64,000 nucleotides of DNA. It comes from Gymnogyps californianus. Its lineage: Eukaryota; Chordata; Aves; Accipitriformes; Cathartidae. Below the pieces are notes generated by a model. The model saw only the letters and a list, made by a program, of their open reading frames with translations, was not told the DNA's origin and made no database searches. The stretch lies in the NCBI RefSeq assembly GCF_018139145.2, contig NC_059483.1:4341001-4405000 (forward strand), given 5' to 3'. Made by a program: the position numbers and the translations under genes. Below are positions 49,193 through 60,742 of the stretch, one piece after another. Every line of letters starts with the position of its first letter. Within the stretch, counting starts at the first letter, position 1.

Positions 49193-52100
49193 AATCTCAT
49201 TCAAAATAACACTAGTTGTTTTTATTTTCTACATGAAACCTCCCATCATCTTGTAATGACATAATATCATACTGATAAATAAGTCTGTAACGCAGGGCCA
49301 CAATGATCTCTAAAATATATGTGAAACCTGTTGCTTTTTGATGATTCTCAGTTATTTTTATGATCACTTTTGTAAAGCGTGTGCATAAATGCATAGCACC
49401 TGATTTTCTCCATTTAGGAAGATTCCTAGTGTTTGTCCCCATACCATTCCCATAAAAAGGCAGGCAGGAAGAATGGTATCCTTCCCAGTCCTGCCTGTCT
49501 CTTCTGTTGGAGCTGCCTGTCATCAGCCTTCAGCTAAGCTGTGTAGGTTCAATTCATGATAGTCAAAGCTGCCAGGCATGCGTGGACCTTGCAGGGCTCC
49601 ACACACGTCCAGGAGAAGAGTGTTTCAGCCACGACTTGTGTCTTGCTTTGTGAGCTTTCTGTCTGGATGGGCATCAGATCTGGTCTTAATGGTTGCTTTG
49701 GATTGCCCTTCAAAAGCAGTACCCACCAATTTCATTTGTGGTGATGGTACCAGGCTCAAGGAGAGTAGTGTTCAGTTTCTGAAAATGTATTGAGCATGCA
49801 TGATGCTGCCTGCTTAGATTTATGAGCATAAATTATGGCTTTTAGCTCTGCAAAGTGCAGGTATTTCCAAAATATGGCCCAAAATGTCTCCTACTATATT
49901 TTTGATGGCACACTGTAAATGTCTTACAGAGGAAACATAATAACAAGCCAATAATCCTGAATTAATCTAAATGAAGTACGCTTGCCTTCAGAGAAAAGCA
50001 GAAATGCGATTCTTTGCAGAAAGCACTGGAGTTCATTACTGTCTGCTACGAATAATTGCAATTCATGAATTTCTTGCAGTTTTACAATTCTTGCAATTCA
50101 GGAAAGGGTTTCCAATTAGCAGTACATTTTTCAACCATTAACTACATTTCTAATGGAGACGTCCGTTGCGGAGGATGTCTTTTTTAATTGCAGAAAAAGG
50201 AAGGAATGAGTTCCTAAAAGGGGTAATGCTGGCCACAGAGGTCCAGCATGCACTTTACCTAGGAGAGGTAGGGGAGGCAGAATGAGCTTCATTACATTTG
50301 GAGCTCCGACCTACGGTAGGGTTCAGGCTCACAGAGCGCTCCTTAGGAGAGACAGAGAGAGATGGGGTGTGAGACGGAGACTGAGACTCCCCTCCTTTAC
50401 AGTTGCCATTTGCTTGTAAAGAGCAAGCAGGGTCTTCAAAGAGTGCAGCAAGTTATTTTGTCTCCGTAAGTCAGCTCCTGCAAGGGAGCAGCTCTTGCAC
50501 TATATCCCGCATGGATAAATACATGTATAGTTTCCCAAATTCATTTGCCCTTGAGTAGTTAAAACCATATTCTTGTTGGTTTTGGTAGGTTTGCTTGTGG
50601 CGTAATGGAGTTATTCAGCGTTGTTAGAGAACGGGGGCAATGTAATGTTTTGTTTTTCATGTAAACATACACAAAGGTTGGAGCGTGTCCTCTTCTGAGG
50701 ATGTGCCAGCACATTCCTCCAGCACTCTGGTATAGATACTGTGGTTAGACCATGCTAGTTTGGGCTGTACCTGAACTGGGAAGGCTCTCTGGAAGGCTTA
50801 GAGGCCAAACATGGCTTAGCATGAGGGTGGAACTAGTCCTTAATGTCAGCTGTAAAAGTGAAAATGTCACATAAGATACAGCAACGTGGATAGAATTGGT
50901 ATGTTTTAAGAAAACTCCCATTTGAATAATAAAAATAAAGCACAAATACTCCATTAGTTCAATGTATTCATAGTATTTTGTCATAAGAGAACTTAGGTTT
51001 CGCTGGAGGTACTGACTACATTACTTTAGTAAAGCCTGAAAGGTTTTCATTTTGATGGCACTGTTGCTTGTATTCTTAATTTATTTTTAAAGGGTGCTGC
51101 ATTTTCAGTATGTAGAAGATTTGGATAATGACTCAGTAAATTTTAATTAAATGAGCTGAATATGATACATCTTGTGGAGGGAAGAAAATACAATTCAGAA
51201 TGGATTCATGAGCTCTGGACTGAGAAATCACTCAACATTGAAGAATACAATGTTGCTTCTTGTTAGTTTTGCAAAGTATGTGATTTTGGTGTTTTTTTTT
51301 TTTAAGAATATCTTGAATAAAGAGAGCTAAACAGTAAAGAGGAGTGGAATGCAGAGAGAAGTGAAAGCAGAGGAGTCACTGTAGAATATGCAGAAAGAAA
51401 GACAGAAAAGGGGAATTAGATTAATTGGGTACTGAAGGAAGAAATGCTTCCCACCAGAATGCAGTTTTGGACCTTTGAAATAAATAATTTTGGGTGATGT
51501 AATGAGCGTAATCATCAAGAATTAGCAAGAATTCTCTTGTCTTTAATGACTGCCAGATCAGATACTGAGGGTACCTGATTACCTGGCACAGGTCAGTTTT
51601 CACCCCATATGATGGTTATAGTGTGTACCACCACACTGGGAGCAGCTTGTACTTACTCAGGCTGTTCCTTGCCAACCATCTCATACTATAAGGCCTTTAA
51701 AATTTTCTCGAAAGTATATTTTATCTGCAGTCATTAAGCCACAACTAGGTTTTCTTTATTCTAAATCAATCTGGAGCAGCTTCTACTGATAGCAGGCCAT
51801 AGCCCCCAGTGTCTCCAAGTAGAGAGAGCAGAGGATGCAAACTGTAGTTGCCTTCGTGTACCTTCTTCTGTGTTGAAAAGCTGGCACGAGACACCTCCAT
51901 CTCCAGATGAATGTGCTTTTATTTTTCTTTTATCCTCAAAAAAAGGAGGATTAGACATTTAACCAAGGTTAAATACACTTGATACTAGTTTAACTCATCA
52001 AAACCAGAAGACATACCAAACTATGCTGCAACCTAGATAACCCCTTTAAAGATTTCTTTAAATGTTTTATGTATGTATATGATTTTTAATTGATATATAG

Positions 52101-55100
52101 TACTAGACAGTTGCTGCATGTTGGCTGTAGTGGGTCCTGTGCTCCTGGCTGAAATACCTGACTGGAAACAGATTAATACAAGGGATTTTGATATCATGTG
52201 GAGCGATGTTTCACCTGTAAACAAATCCACCTTTATTCCTAGATGTTTCTAGATTTACGAAGACTAGAAAAAGATGAAAAGATGCTGCAAACTTTAACTT
52301 CACTAAAAGACATTCCAGTACAATTCTCTTAAAAATTTCCAGTTTCAGCATCTTTAACAGTGGCGAAGCGATGTCAAATTAAGGGGGAAAGAAAAGAGGA
52401 GAAATAATTCCTGATAAAATTTTGCATGATTCTTAGAAGTATCCGTTACTGATTTTATCTTCCCTATGGTTTGAATTAAGTATTTTTATTTCATTTTGCG
52501 TTACAGTTTGAAATGCTGTGATGTGGAAAGTAATGCATTTACTTACCAGTACTTCAATAGGAGCTTTTTTTTTTTTGCTGACGTTCTTGTTAATTAATCT
52601 GGTTTAATGTAGTTGGAATTTGACTGATACAGAAAAAAGGCAGTTTTGACCCACTTTTCCACTGTTCCTTTGTACTGAAGTGTTATGAACTAGAAAGCAA
52701 TACGTTTATGTTTATTATCGTATCAATAAGGATCTAAAATAGTTGGCTTTTCTGCTGAATAATCTGACGAAAAAGGCAGTGGTTACTTAGTTTGATTATG
52801 TCTGTTATTTTAGTAATAAAGTATTGTCCCAGGAAGATGAGCAAATTTGCATTCATTAACAGTTTCATTAATGACACTAAATTTCAGGTGGCAGCCTTGT
52901 GATCTTGGATCCTGAGGCATCTTCTGGCCCTTGGTCATCTGTATATGGTTGTACTGCACCAACATTTCAATTTAATAGGATTTTGGTCAGTAAGGTAAAA
53001 CTACGCAAACCTCTAGATAATGCTGTCCCAGTTCTCTGAGCAAGTAGGTATGGGGACGGTGAATGCAGAATAGCTTGAATATTCTTACACTACAGATACT
53101 GAAGTTGACAGACCTCAGATCGGCACCCTGGAGCACCACTTGCCCTCTAGTCCCAGATGATATTTGTTTCAATATCTGAAAATATGAAAATTTGGTGCAG
53201 TCTGTAACAATAGTAAAAATTTATCAGTATGAGAAGTACATGCGTTCATTTCACAGTTGGATTTCTCCATGGTCGGTTATGACTAAGGTAACTAATGACA
53301 AGTTCTAATGCCATGTATAAAACCTGACAGACTGGGCAGAATTGATAGAGACTGTAATCCCACTGAAGTCCCTCAGCTGTCTGGAAGATCTGCAATGCCA
53401 AATACACGCTCCTAGTTTGGGTGGGACGGGAAGACTCTCATAGTTTTACCAACATGGGCCTCTCAAGTCAGGAACCCTGAAGTCCTGGACTTGGTTGATC
53501 CCTCTCCCCATTCTCTTGACCTCAGTCAAAGAGCATGGGTATGAGTTAAGACATTTGGCTGTTGTAGGTTTGTTTAGTTGGGGGGTTTTTATGCCATCCT
53601 TTTGACTATTGGAAAAAAAGAATCTTCTCAAAGATTAATTTCCCACAATTTTGCTGAAGAGTTAGCGAGAGATGATGAGTTTGTCAATGATGTTTTGATC
53701 TGATGACCAAACAGGCCCTAAATCAGTCTCCAGTTGTGCAAATGGATATGTGCCAAAGCATTATTCCGCCAATTATCTCTATTTCACAGGGCTGAAAGTT
53801 TCTGCCATTTGCCAGTGCATCAAAAGTGTGCAGGTTGTTGAAAATGGAATTAACTTTGAAAATTGCTGGCCTTCAACAAAATGTATTGCAAAAACTCTTG
53901 TAGATACAGGAAGCACCAAAGGATGTGTTATTTTTCTGTATTACAGATCCAGATCACTTCCTGGCAGCGGGCCAGCCACAGTACATTCGTTTTATCACTG
54001 TGTGAATATCTAATAATTTTAAGTACACTAAAAGCTTCAGTTTGCTAATGTTTCAGCAGGAAGGAGTAGAGCTGTTTCTGGGTTTACTGTTTTCATAGGC
54101 TGTGCTGCATTTACTGTTTTGTAATTGAAAAAGTAAAGCATTTCTCTTTTTAATTTACCAGTAAAGATTTTATTTTGACAGTAATTTTCTTCTAGAATTG
54201 ATTTTTTTTTGGGCTGGTTTTTTTAATAATTATATCTTGGTTTTAATAAGCCTATTGCTTAATTATTTTAGGCAAGCTAGACTTGCAGATAGCTCAAAGC
54301 ACTCTAAATGTGATTCGTTTTAATTGAACAACAGACGTTTTCTGGTTTATACCCCAATCCTATTTTTTCCTTTGTTTGATCTCAGGCTTTGTCAACACTG
54401 TTGGGTTTTTATTTGGTTTTGTATTTTTTCTACTGGAAACTGCTTCAAAGTAGATGATGCAATACAAGCCTTTGCAAAATACACAGATAGCTAGAAAGTC
54501 CAACCACTCAATAGCTTGCTTGCAACCATAATTGATATATTTTAACACCTTTTATTGATGTCATTACAATTACCTATAAAATGTATTAATCACATCTTTA
54601 ACACATTTAAAATACCTATAAACCGTATTGTAAGATTTAATTAATTATAAATGTTCCAGCTAATATAAAGTGCAGCCAAATATGACTTAGAAATTTTCCA
54701 AAACAAGTTAATAAGCCTCAGGGAGGTCAGCTGTGCTGACACTGATGAAGCACACCCTCCTTACAAATATGCCTCTAACGCCGCCACGTTGGCTTAGCTA
54801 CCTCAGTACACTTCAGAAGATTGAAAGATGGTTACCTCCAGGTGTAAACTGATTAAACTGTCTATCTATTTATAACTCTCTTCTCCCCCACATAAGATGT
54901 TTTATCTGTCCTTCTAACAAGGTGACTTGTTATCACTTATAATTTGCATCTGTTAATTTCATCATTGTATCACCTTTGCCCAAAGGAAATGTATTTCAGC
55001 TGCAGCGATGAGTGTTGCAACACCTTTTTTATGAAAATACAAAATGTAATTCAGAATAATTAAGAAAAACGGTTAAAAGTGGTGCTTATTTCTAGAGTAT

Positions 55101-55424
55101 GTTTCATTGTAAAGAGCTGTGTAACATCAGTGCAGCTGTGGAAGGAATCCAGACTCCTGCTTTCAGACATTTAAAATGCAGTCTCCGTGTGGCCTTGAGG
55201 ATTAGGTGAACTTGCTATTAAGGGAAAGGAGCAGCATAACTACAGAGGCCTGATAGACTCCCACCGCCGTGGTCTGCGGCTAGTGAACATGGTTTTGGAG
55301 GATCAGAGAAGGTAAGGGTGAAGGATAAGATCACTGAACCCATCAAACTCCAGAGTTGCATTCTGTTGCCCTTATTTACCAACTTAATTATTCTCTGAAA
55401 TAATGGATTCAGATGCATTGCTTT

Positions 55425-55482
55425 AAAAAAACAAACAAACAAAAAAAAAACCAAAAAAACCCCCAACCACAAAAAAAACCCC
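55425..55482 (+). repeat. C/A-only low-complexity tract
   Basis: A second A/C tract, including AAACAAACAAAC, with C runs of five (55460-55464) and four (55479-55482). Confidence 0.93.
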
Positions 55483-57189
55483 ATCATAACACTGTATTGT
55501 TTATAATATAAATCAATATAAATAATTAATGACAGTGCAGCTTACTGAAGCATATACCTTTTATGGGACAGCTTTTATTTTGGCAATGCAATTAAATCTA
55601 AGGTGGTGCGTTCACCAAGTGTGTCTTAGCTGGGCCTGCCTTCAGTCCTAAAAGTCTTTACAGACTTGCCCTGCAGCCGGTGCAGCGGTTTCAAGCTTGC
55701 ATTATCCTTCATCAGCTACCGCAGCACATGCGGGGTTTCACACGGAGAATTGCTCACACTGAGCTGTTAGACACAGCGTGTGAATGCCAGAAGAGCAAGG
55801 AACCTGTTCTTTCAAGTGAGCATCCTGCTTATCCAATGCTTGGGACAAGTTTTGAGAAGAAAGGCAGCGATCCCAATTCCCACCTAACACAGTGGACTTC
55901 TCCATCTACTTTTTGTAATATGTATTTAACTTTAGAGAACTAAATCTAAGTTGGGACAAAAAAAGATCCATTGATACTAATTTGTCTCAAGTATGTTAAA
56001 AATAAAAAGAGCAGCAGGGGTGTGTATTTAATTAATTTTGTACTGAATAAAGAAGCAGGTTAATAATGAAGAACATGCAAGTGAGAAGGCAAAATCCTCC
56101 TGACTCTACTGAGAAAGGGAAGGTAGCAGTGTTAAGTTTCATGACATTTGCTGCCTTCTCAGCTGATACTTACTCTGACAACTGTGTAAGACTCCAACTA
56201 ATGCAGTTAGAGGTTTCCCTGCAGTGTTAATGTTGTTTGCTGTTCTCTTGATTCTGTGTAGCTAGATGTGGGTGTTTGGGGAATTTCCAAAATACCTTCT
56301 AGCTAAGGTGCCTAGGGAACCGACAGAATAGCCTCGCTGCGATTCATCTGGTGCCTTTGAAATGGATTGATGGGATCTGAGAGAGAAGCTCCGAAGCTCT
56401 TTTGACTTAGGCGTATCAGGAAAATGTTTTTGTTAATTCTGCTGGACATTTTTATATACAGTTACATAGCTGCTCCAGGTTATCTTAGGGAAGACTTGGT
56501 AGAAGGCCCTGCATCTAAGGATATGACAGATGGGAGGACTAGAAATAGGGAAAGAGGGAGGCAAATTAGCCTTACCTTTACATCCCTCCAGTGCTGTTGT
56601 CTAGGCTGTCATCTCTGCTGTTGGAATGCTGGTGCTCTTCTGTCTGTATCAGTACTGCAGGTCTTCTTTTGTCCACATCTTTTATAAGCGTCTTTCTGGT
56701 TTGTTCCATACTGTCTGTCCATTAGGCATGACTCTCACTGGTGGAGTTTGTGTGGGGTGGAGGGAATTTCCTTTCCTTCAAGTCCTTCCACAAAGCATAC
56801 CTCTGCCATATCTGCAGGTCACTCCTGCTCAGCATAGGTGATAAACTGAGACAGAAGTCTGCAACAGTGTGAAGTCTCAGTTTGCTTTCTAAACAAATAC
56901 TGAGTTTATACTTGCATGGGCTAAATCCTGCTTTACAGAGTCACGTGTGTAAATGAGCTCTTGACTTCAATGCAGTATGTGTTAGGCTTGTATATATGAA
57001 CCCTGAAAAGTGCAAAATGTGGATTGCTTATGCAAAATCCCATTGCATCATCATAGGAATGATGCACAGTTATTTCAAAGTTACCATGCAAGACTGCATG
57101 AGCTAAACAACATAATGCAGCTGAAAATTCTTCTAGTTTCAACTGGTGCAGCTGAAAATGATGGAGTTAATGCGGGATTTCTCTCTCTG

Positions 57190-57232
57190 TCACACACAAA
57201 CATACAAACATACATATGCGCACATACATATC
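57190..57232 (+). repeat. CA/CATA-rich simple repeat
   Basis: Imperfect CACA, CATACAAA and CATACATA units. Confidence 0.85.
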
Positions 57233-57434
57233 TTAAACATTGGTTCTACTGGTGTCCAAAACGGTGAGTAATATACAGATGGATTCAAATTTGTTGTATA
57301 TGGCCACAAAATTTTCAAACATCGGGTTGGTAGTTGATGCAGTTTGATATATCTAAGGTAAACAGTATGAGTATTAAAGCATTTTGTCTACAAACCAATG
57401 CTACAACTTTTAAAATCTCTTCATAATTTTTTAG

Positions 57435-57562
57435 AATCATGTTATTAAAGGATGGAGGACTAAGAATAGCCAATGTGACCAAAGTTGATGCTGGAAGCTA
57501 CACATGCCTGGCAACAAACCAGTTTGGAACAGCCAGTGGCTCAACAAACTTAATAGTTACAG
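57435..57562 (+). CDS. CNTN3: Contactin-3 exon, second half of Ig5
   Basis: This 128 nt exon starts in phase 2, where its first base completes Arg, and ends in phase 1 before GTAGGT. The peptide is [20 protein letters not shown], then [16 protein letters not shown] and TNLIVT. YTC supplies the second Ig5 Cys. N-V-T is a predicted N-glycosylation site. The last base is the first base of Glu, which opens Ig6. No upstream Met is needed because this is an internal exon. Confidence 0.96.
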
Positions 57563-59004
57563 GTAGGTGAGCTGGAACGGAGGATCATCTGTAAGGTGAT
57601 GTAAATTGAACTGCAAACTCTGCAACGGAAGTCTGCAACAATGTGGAGTCTGAGTTTGCTTATTGAAAAAATACTAAATGTGGTGGAAAGTAAAGAGTGT
57701 GAGAAGTTACATACTTTATATATAAAGATAAAAGGATATTTGTTATAGATCTTTTGTTAGTTGAGAGGAAAGAGACTGAGGGATTTTCTGTCTTTGACAA
57801 AGATATTTCTCAGATGTGAGGGAGTTCTGAACACTTTCCTCCCTTCTCTCACTTATCTAAATACTAAATAGTGCAATGCTTTTAAGTTTGGGATTTTTTT
57901 TAATTTGTTGAGGGAAAAAACCACTGCAATCAAAAATATATTTGAGGTAATTTTTATTCCACTCCAAAATCTGTTTAGCCCTAAGGAACTATATGCTGTT
58001 TGCTTATGGAAAAAGATGTGGTAGAAAGTCGAGCTGCAGGAGCGTTCAGAGACTCCACGGGCAGTAAAATATGAAGTCTTTCAAAAGCAAATTGTATACA
58101 TAATTGTTGTTAAAAGGGTTCTTGCCCCTTCCTCTAAGTCATCCATTACTAGCTGCTAAGATACTGGATTAAAAGGACCAGTAGTCTGTGAAGTTTATCT
58201 GAAGAATGTCTTTTCTCATGACGTTCTTTTTTAAAGATTGGAATATCTGAAAGATTTTGCAAACTCAGAATTATCTAATATTCTACTGCATTACATATCC
58301 TATATACCTCATAGCACCAAACAAATTTTGTTCAGTGAATTAACAGATTTGCGTTTTCAGTCTGCGCTCCTAAATGATTCATGTCCCTTTATATACAAAT
58401 AATAGTATATACAAAGGATTTCTAGAATGAAATTTTATTTTTACAGTATTTACAGTACTTGAAATTTTTCTCCATTAATGTGATTCTGGAATAACAAGCA
58501 GCTGTTCTTAATGACACTATTTATGTTCTGTTCTTAATGACACTATGTTCTATATGATATATGGACCCAAATATCCAATGCATTCTACCCTATGTGGATT
58601 TCGTCTAGTTTCCAGATTTTATTAGCTCTTTCTCTCACTCCCACCTCTTAGTGGCTGCTACTACAGCTTCCTGCTCCAAAACATGAGTGTCATTGCTAAG
58701 AACCACACACGCTCTTGAAGGGTAATTTCACTGCTCTGGGTTGCAGTGCATTTAGCTCTGTAAAGTACATTGGCCTGTACACAGCAGGTTAAAATTTACC
58801 TTTTCAGCGTCGGGTAGCTCCCACCGGTAAATGTGCAAGGACACAATGCTCCAACAAGAGGGGTCGGGCAGCGGCATTTATAGTCCAGCTGCATAATTTG
58901 AAGTGACTGTCATTAATCAGATTTGAAGAATGTGGTAGAATATTAGTAGCAAGCAAAGCTCAGCAGTACAGGAATCCAATAACTGATATTTCTGCTCTCA
59001 ACAG
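57563..59004 (+). other. CNTN3: CNTN3 intron between Ig5 and Ig6, 1.4 kb, phase 1
   Basis: The intron runs from GTAGGT to a pyrimidine-containing acceptor (tctgctctcaacag). It contains a two-copy direct repeat of 19 bp (58502-58520 and 58528-58546). Nothing else was recognised. Confidence 0.92.
58502..58546 (+). repeat. Two-copy tandem duplication, period 26
   Basis: CTGTTCTTAATGACACTAT occurs at 58502-58520 and 58528-58546, identical. Confidence 0.9.
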
Positions 59005-59180
59005 AGCCAACAAGGATTACTTTGGCACCTTCCAACATGGATGTCACTGTCGGAGAAAGTGTCGTCTTGCCTTGCCAGGTTCAGCATGACCCTATACTGG
59101 ACATCAGCTTCACCTGGTATTTCAATGGCACGCTCACCAATTTCAAGAAGGACGCTTCTCATTTTGAGAAGGTTGGAGGG
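59005..59180 (+). CDS. CNTN3: Contactin-3 exon, first half of Ig6
   Basis: This 176 nt exon starts in phase 1 (completing Glu) and ends in phase 0 (…VGG) at a consensus GTAAGT donor. The peptide is [19 protein letters not shown], then [20 protein letters not shown] and [20 protein letters not shown] is the first Ig6 Cys and FTWYF holds the core Trp. N-G-T is a predicted N-glycosylation site. [12 protein letters not shown] distinguishes CNTN3 from CNTN4, which has a different residue pattern there. The frame reads past the donor for about 29 codons, which is why a longer open frame appears here. Confidence 0.97.
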
Positions 59181-60634
59181 GTAAGTTGCAAACACCTTCT
59201 CTTCATTTGCCTTATAGATGTATGCAGCACAGATGGGCTTACTTTTTTTCTTTTTTCAACATGGTGAAAATAGGATGTTTCTTCTCTTTTGGGCCTGTAG
59301 AATTTTCTTCTGTGTTGGAGGGAAATCATTCATTGAGCTAGCTTGCTGCCCATAACCCGTTGTTCAGACGCCTTGTACTTTAGACCTGAAGTATTGTAAG
59401 TTCGTACCTCTGTTTCCGCATCTAGCCCCACATGACTGTCCCCAAGATCACATGAAACACAGCAATGACAGATTAAGGAACTTGACGCAGACTTCGTGAG
59501 CTTCAGCCTAAAGCTGAACAAAACCATCCCATCTTTCCTTATTTTTCTTGCACTTGCATCCCTAGTGTATCCCTCAACATTCTGCCTGAGCATGCCTGGG
59601 GGCGGGTATGGTGACATTAATGGTTTTTAGAATTTAGCCTTCTAATCAAAACATGAAAAGTAAAGCATTAAGACAGATGAAGGATGTATCAAGAGAATGA
59701 AATCAATTACAGCAAAAGGTCTTATTACAGTGCAAGCCATGGCCAAGTGATAACAAAACAAGCAGCTGAGCATCAGCATGAAACTGGCCATTATAAGCCT
59801 TCATAAAGTTTCCTTTCACGTATTCTTGCCAGATCTCCTGCCCTAGAGGAATAGCTGTGGGTTAGACACTACTGCCTGTGAAACTGAAATTTTAGCACCT
59901 AACTTTTTTCTTTTTGCCTGTAGAACCTCAAAAGATTTAGCATTTAATCAGTAGGCACCAAACACACAGATTGTTCTGCAGTTTGCAATTGATTAAATAT
60001 AAGTGCATGTGGAGATGATGAGATTTCCTTGTAGGAGCCATGAGATATTCATATATCATGTACATTTGCACAGAAATGTTTTGAGAATTAGAAACTGACC
60101 ATCTGTCATGCTGTAATGGGAATGCTCCGATTTCATAGCCCGTTACCTTCCAGTATTGCTACATGGACTTTATTTATTTAGTAATATTTCCCCCCAGCTG
60201 TACTCTGGTTCTATATACAAATAGTAATATTAGAAAGGAAAGGTTAAAAACATACCAAAACCTGAATCTGACAGTTTTACTGGCTCAGTTAAGGTTTCAT
60301 AAGCTGATTGGAAAATGCAGTGTTTTTTCTCACTAAAAATTTCAGCTTTCTCCTAAAACAAACACAAGCATAATTCCAAATCAAAGCCTTGTTTAGGTGT
60401 CTCTTTTTTTTTCCCTTTGAGGAAAAAAGCATCAAAAAGTAGTTTTTCACAAAAAATTCTCAGTCAGTGCTGAAGAAAAATCCAGGGTGAGTATTGGCTA
60501 ACTCAGAACTCTGAATCTAGAATGTTTTACTTGGAAATTTGTCATTACGGACAGAATTAGGGGGTTTTATGGAATATAGACATTTAGGGCTTTTTAAAAA
60601 CTCTTCTTTGTGTAAAGAGGGATAGAAGTTCGTT

Positions 60635-60660
60635 AGTAGAAGACTTCATAGTCTTCTACT
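60635..60660. repeat. Perfect 11 bp hairpin, 4-base loop
   Basis: AGTAGAAGACT, then TCAT, then AGTCTTCTACT. It lies in the intron inside Ig6. Confidence 0.85.
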
Positions 60661-60689
60661 TCATACCAAGAGATCCATGAAAATATTTT

Positions 60690-60742
60690 ATGGGCTTTGT
60701 ATCACATTAAGGTCAGTGGAATAATTTCATCTGGAGTTACAT
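60690..60742. repeat. Relic of self-complementary motif family
   Basis: ATGGGCTTTGTATCACATTA, AGGTCAGTGGAATAATTTCA and TCTGGAGTTACAT follow the order of the remembered repeat ('gggctttggatcagg', 'gtcagtggaattact', 'ctggagttacac'). It is decayed. Confidence 0.4.

Larger units (their letters stand above)
46740..57434 (+). other. CNTN3: CNTN3 intron within Ig5, 10.7 kb, phase 2
   Basis: The intron runs from GTATCA to ATTTTTTAG. No exon is expected, since Arg (AG|A) is completed across it and the Ig5 chain is continuous. Contents are a C/A tract (55425-55482), a GCAA tetranucleotide run (49178-49192), a CA/CATA run (57190-57232) and weak motif relics at 46941-46987, 53335-53375 and 56917-56975. 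An AT-rich block with several TTTATTG and TAATTA motifs lies at 54540-54720. No gene was seen. Confidence 0.88.

Noticed and set aside
59022..59267. 81-codon frame starting at Met in the Ig6 exon as a separate gene
   Set aside because: The Met is internal to the CNTN3 exon, and the tail is intron read-through past a consensus donor.
59440..59490. Possible antisense MIR-like relic
   Set aside because: Only 'ccccaagatcacatg' and a few following bases resemble the core; too weak to list.
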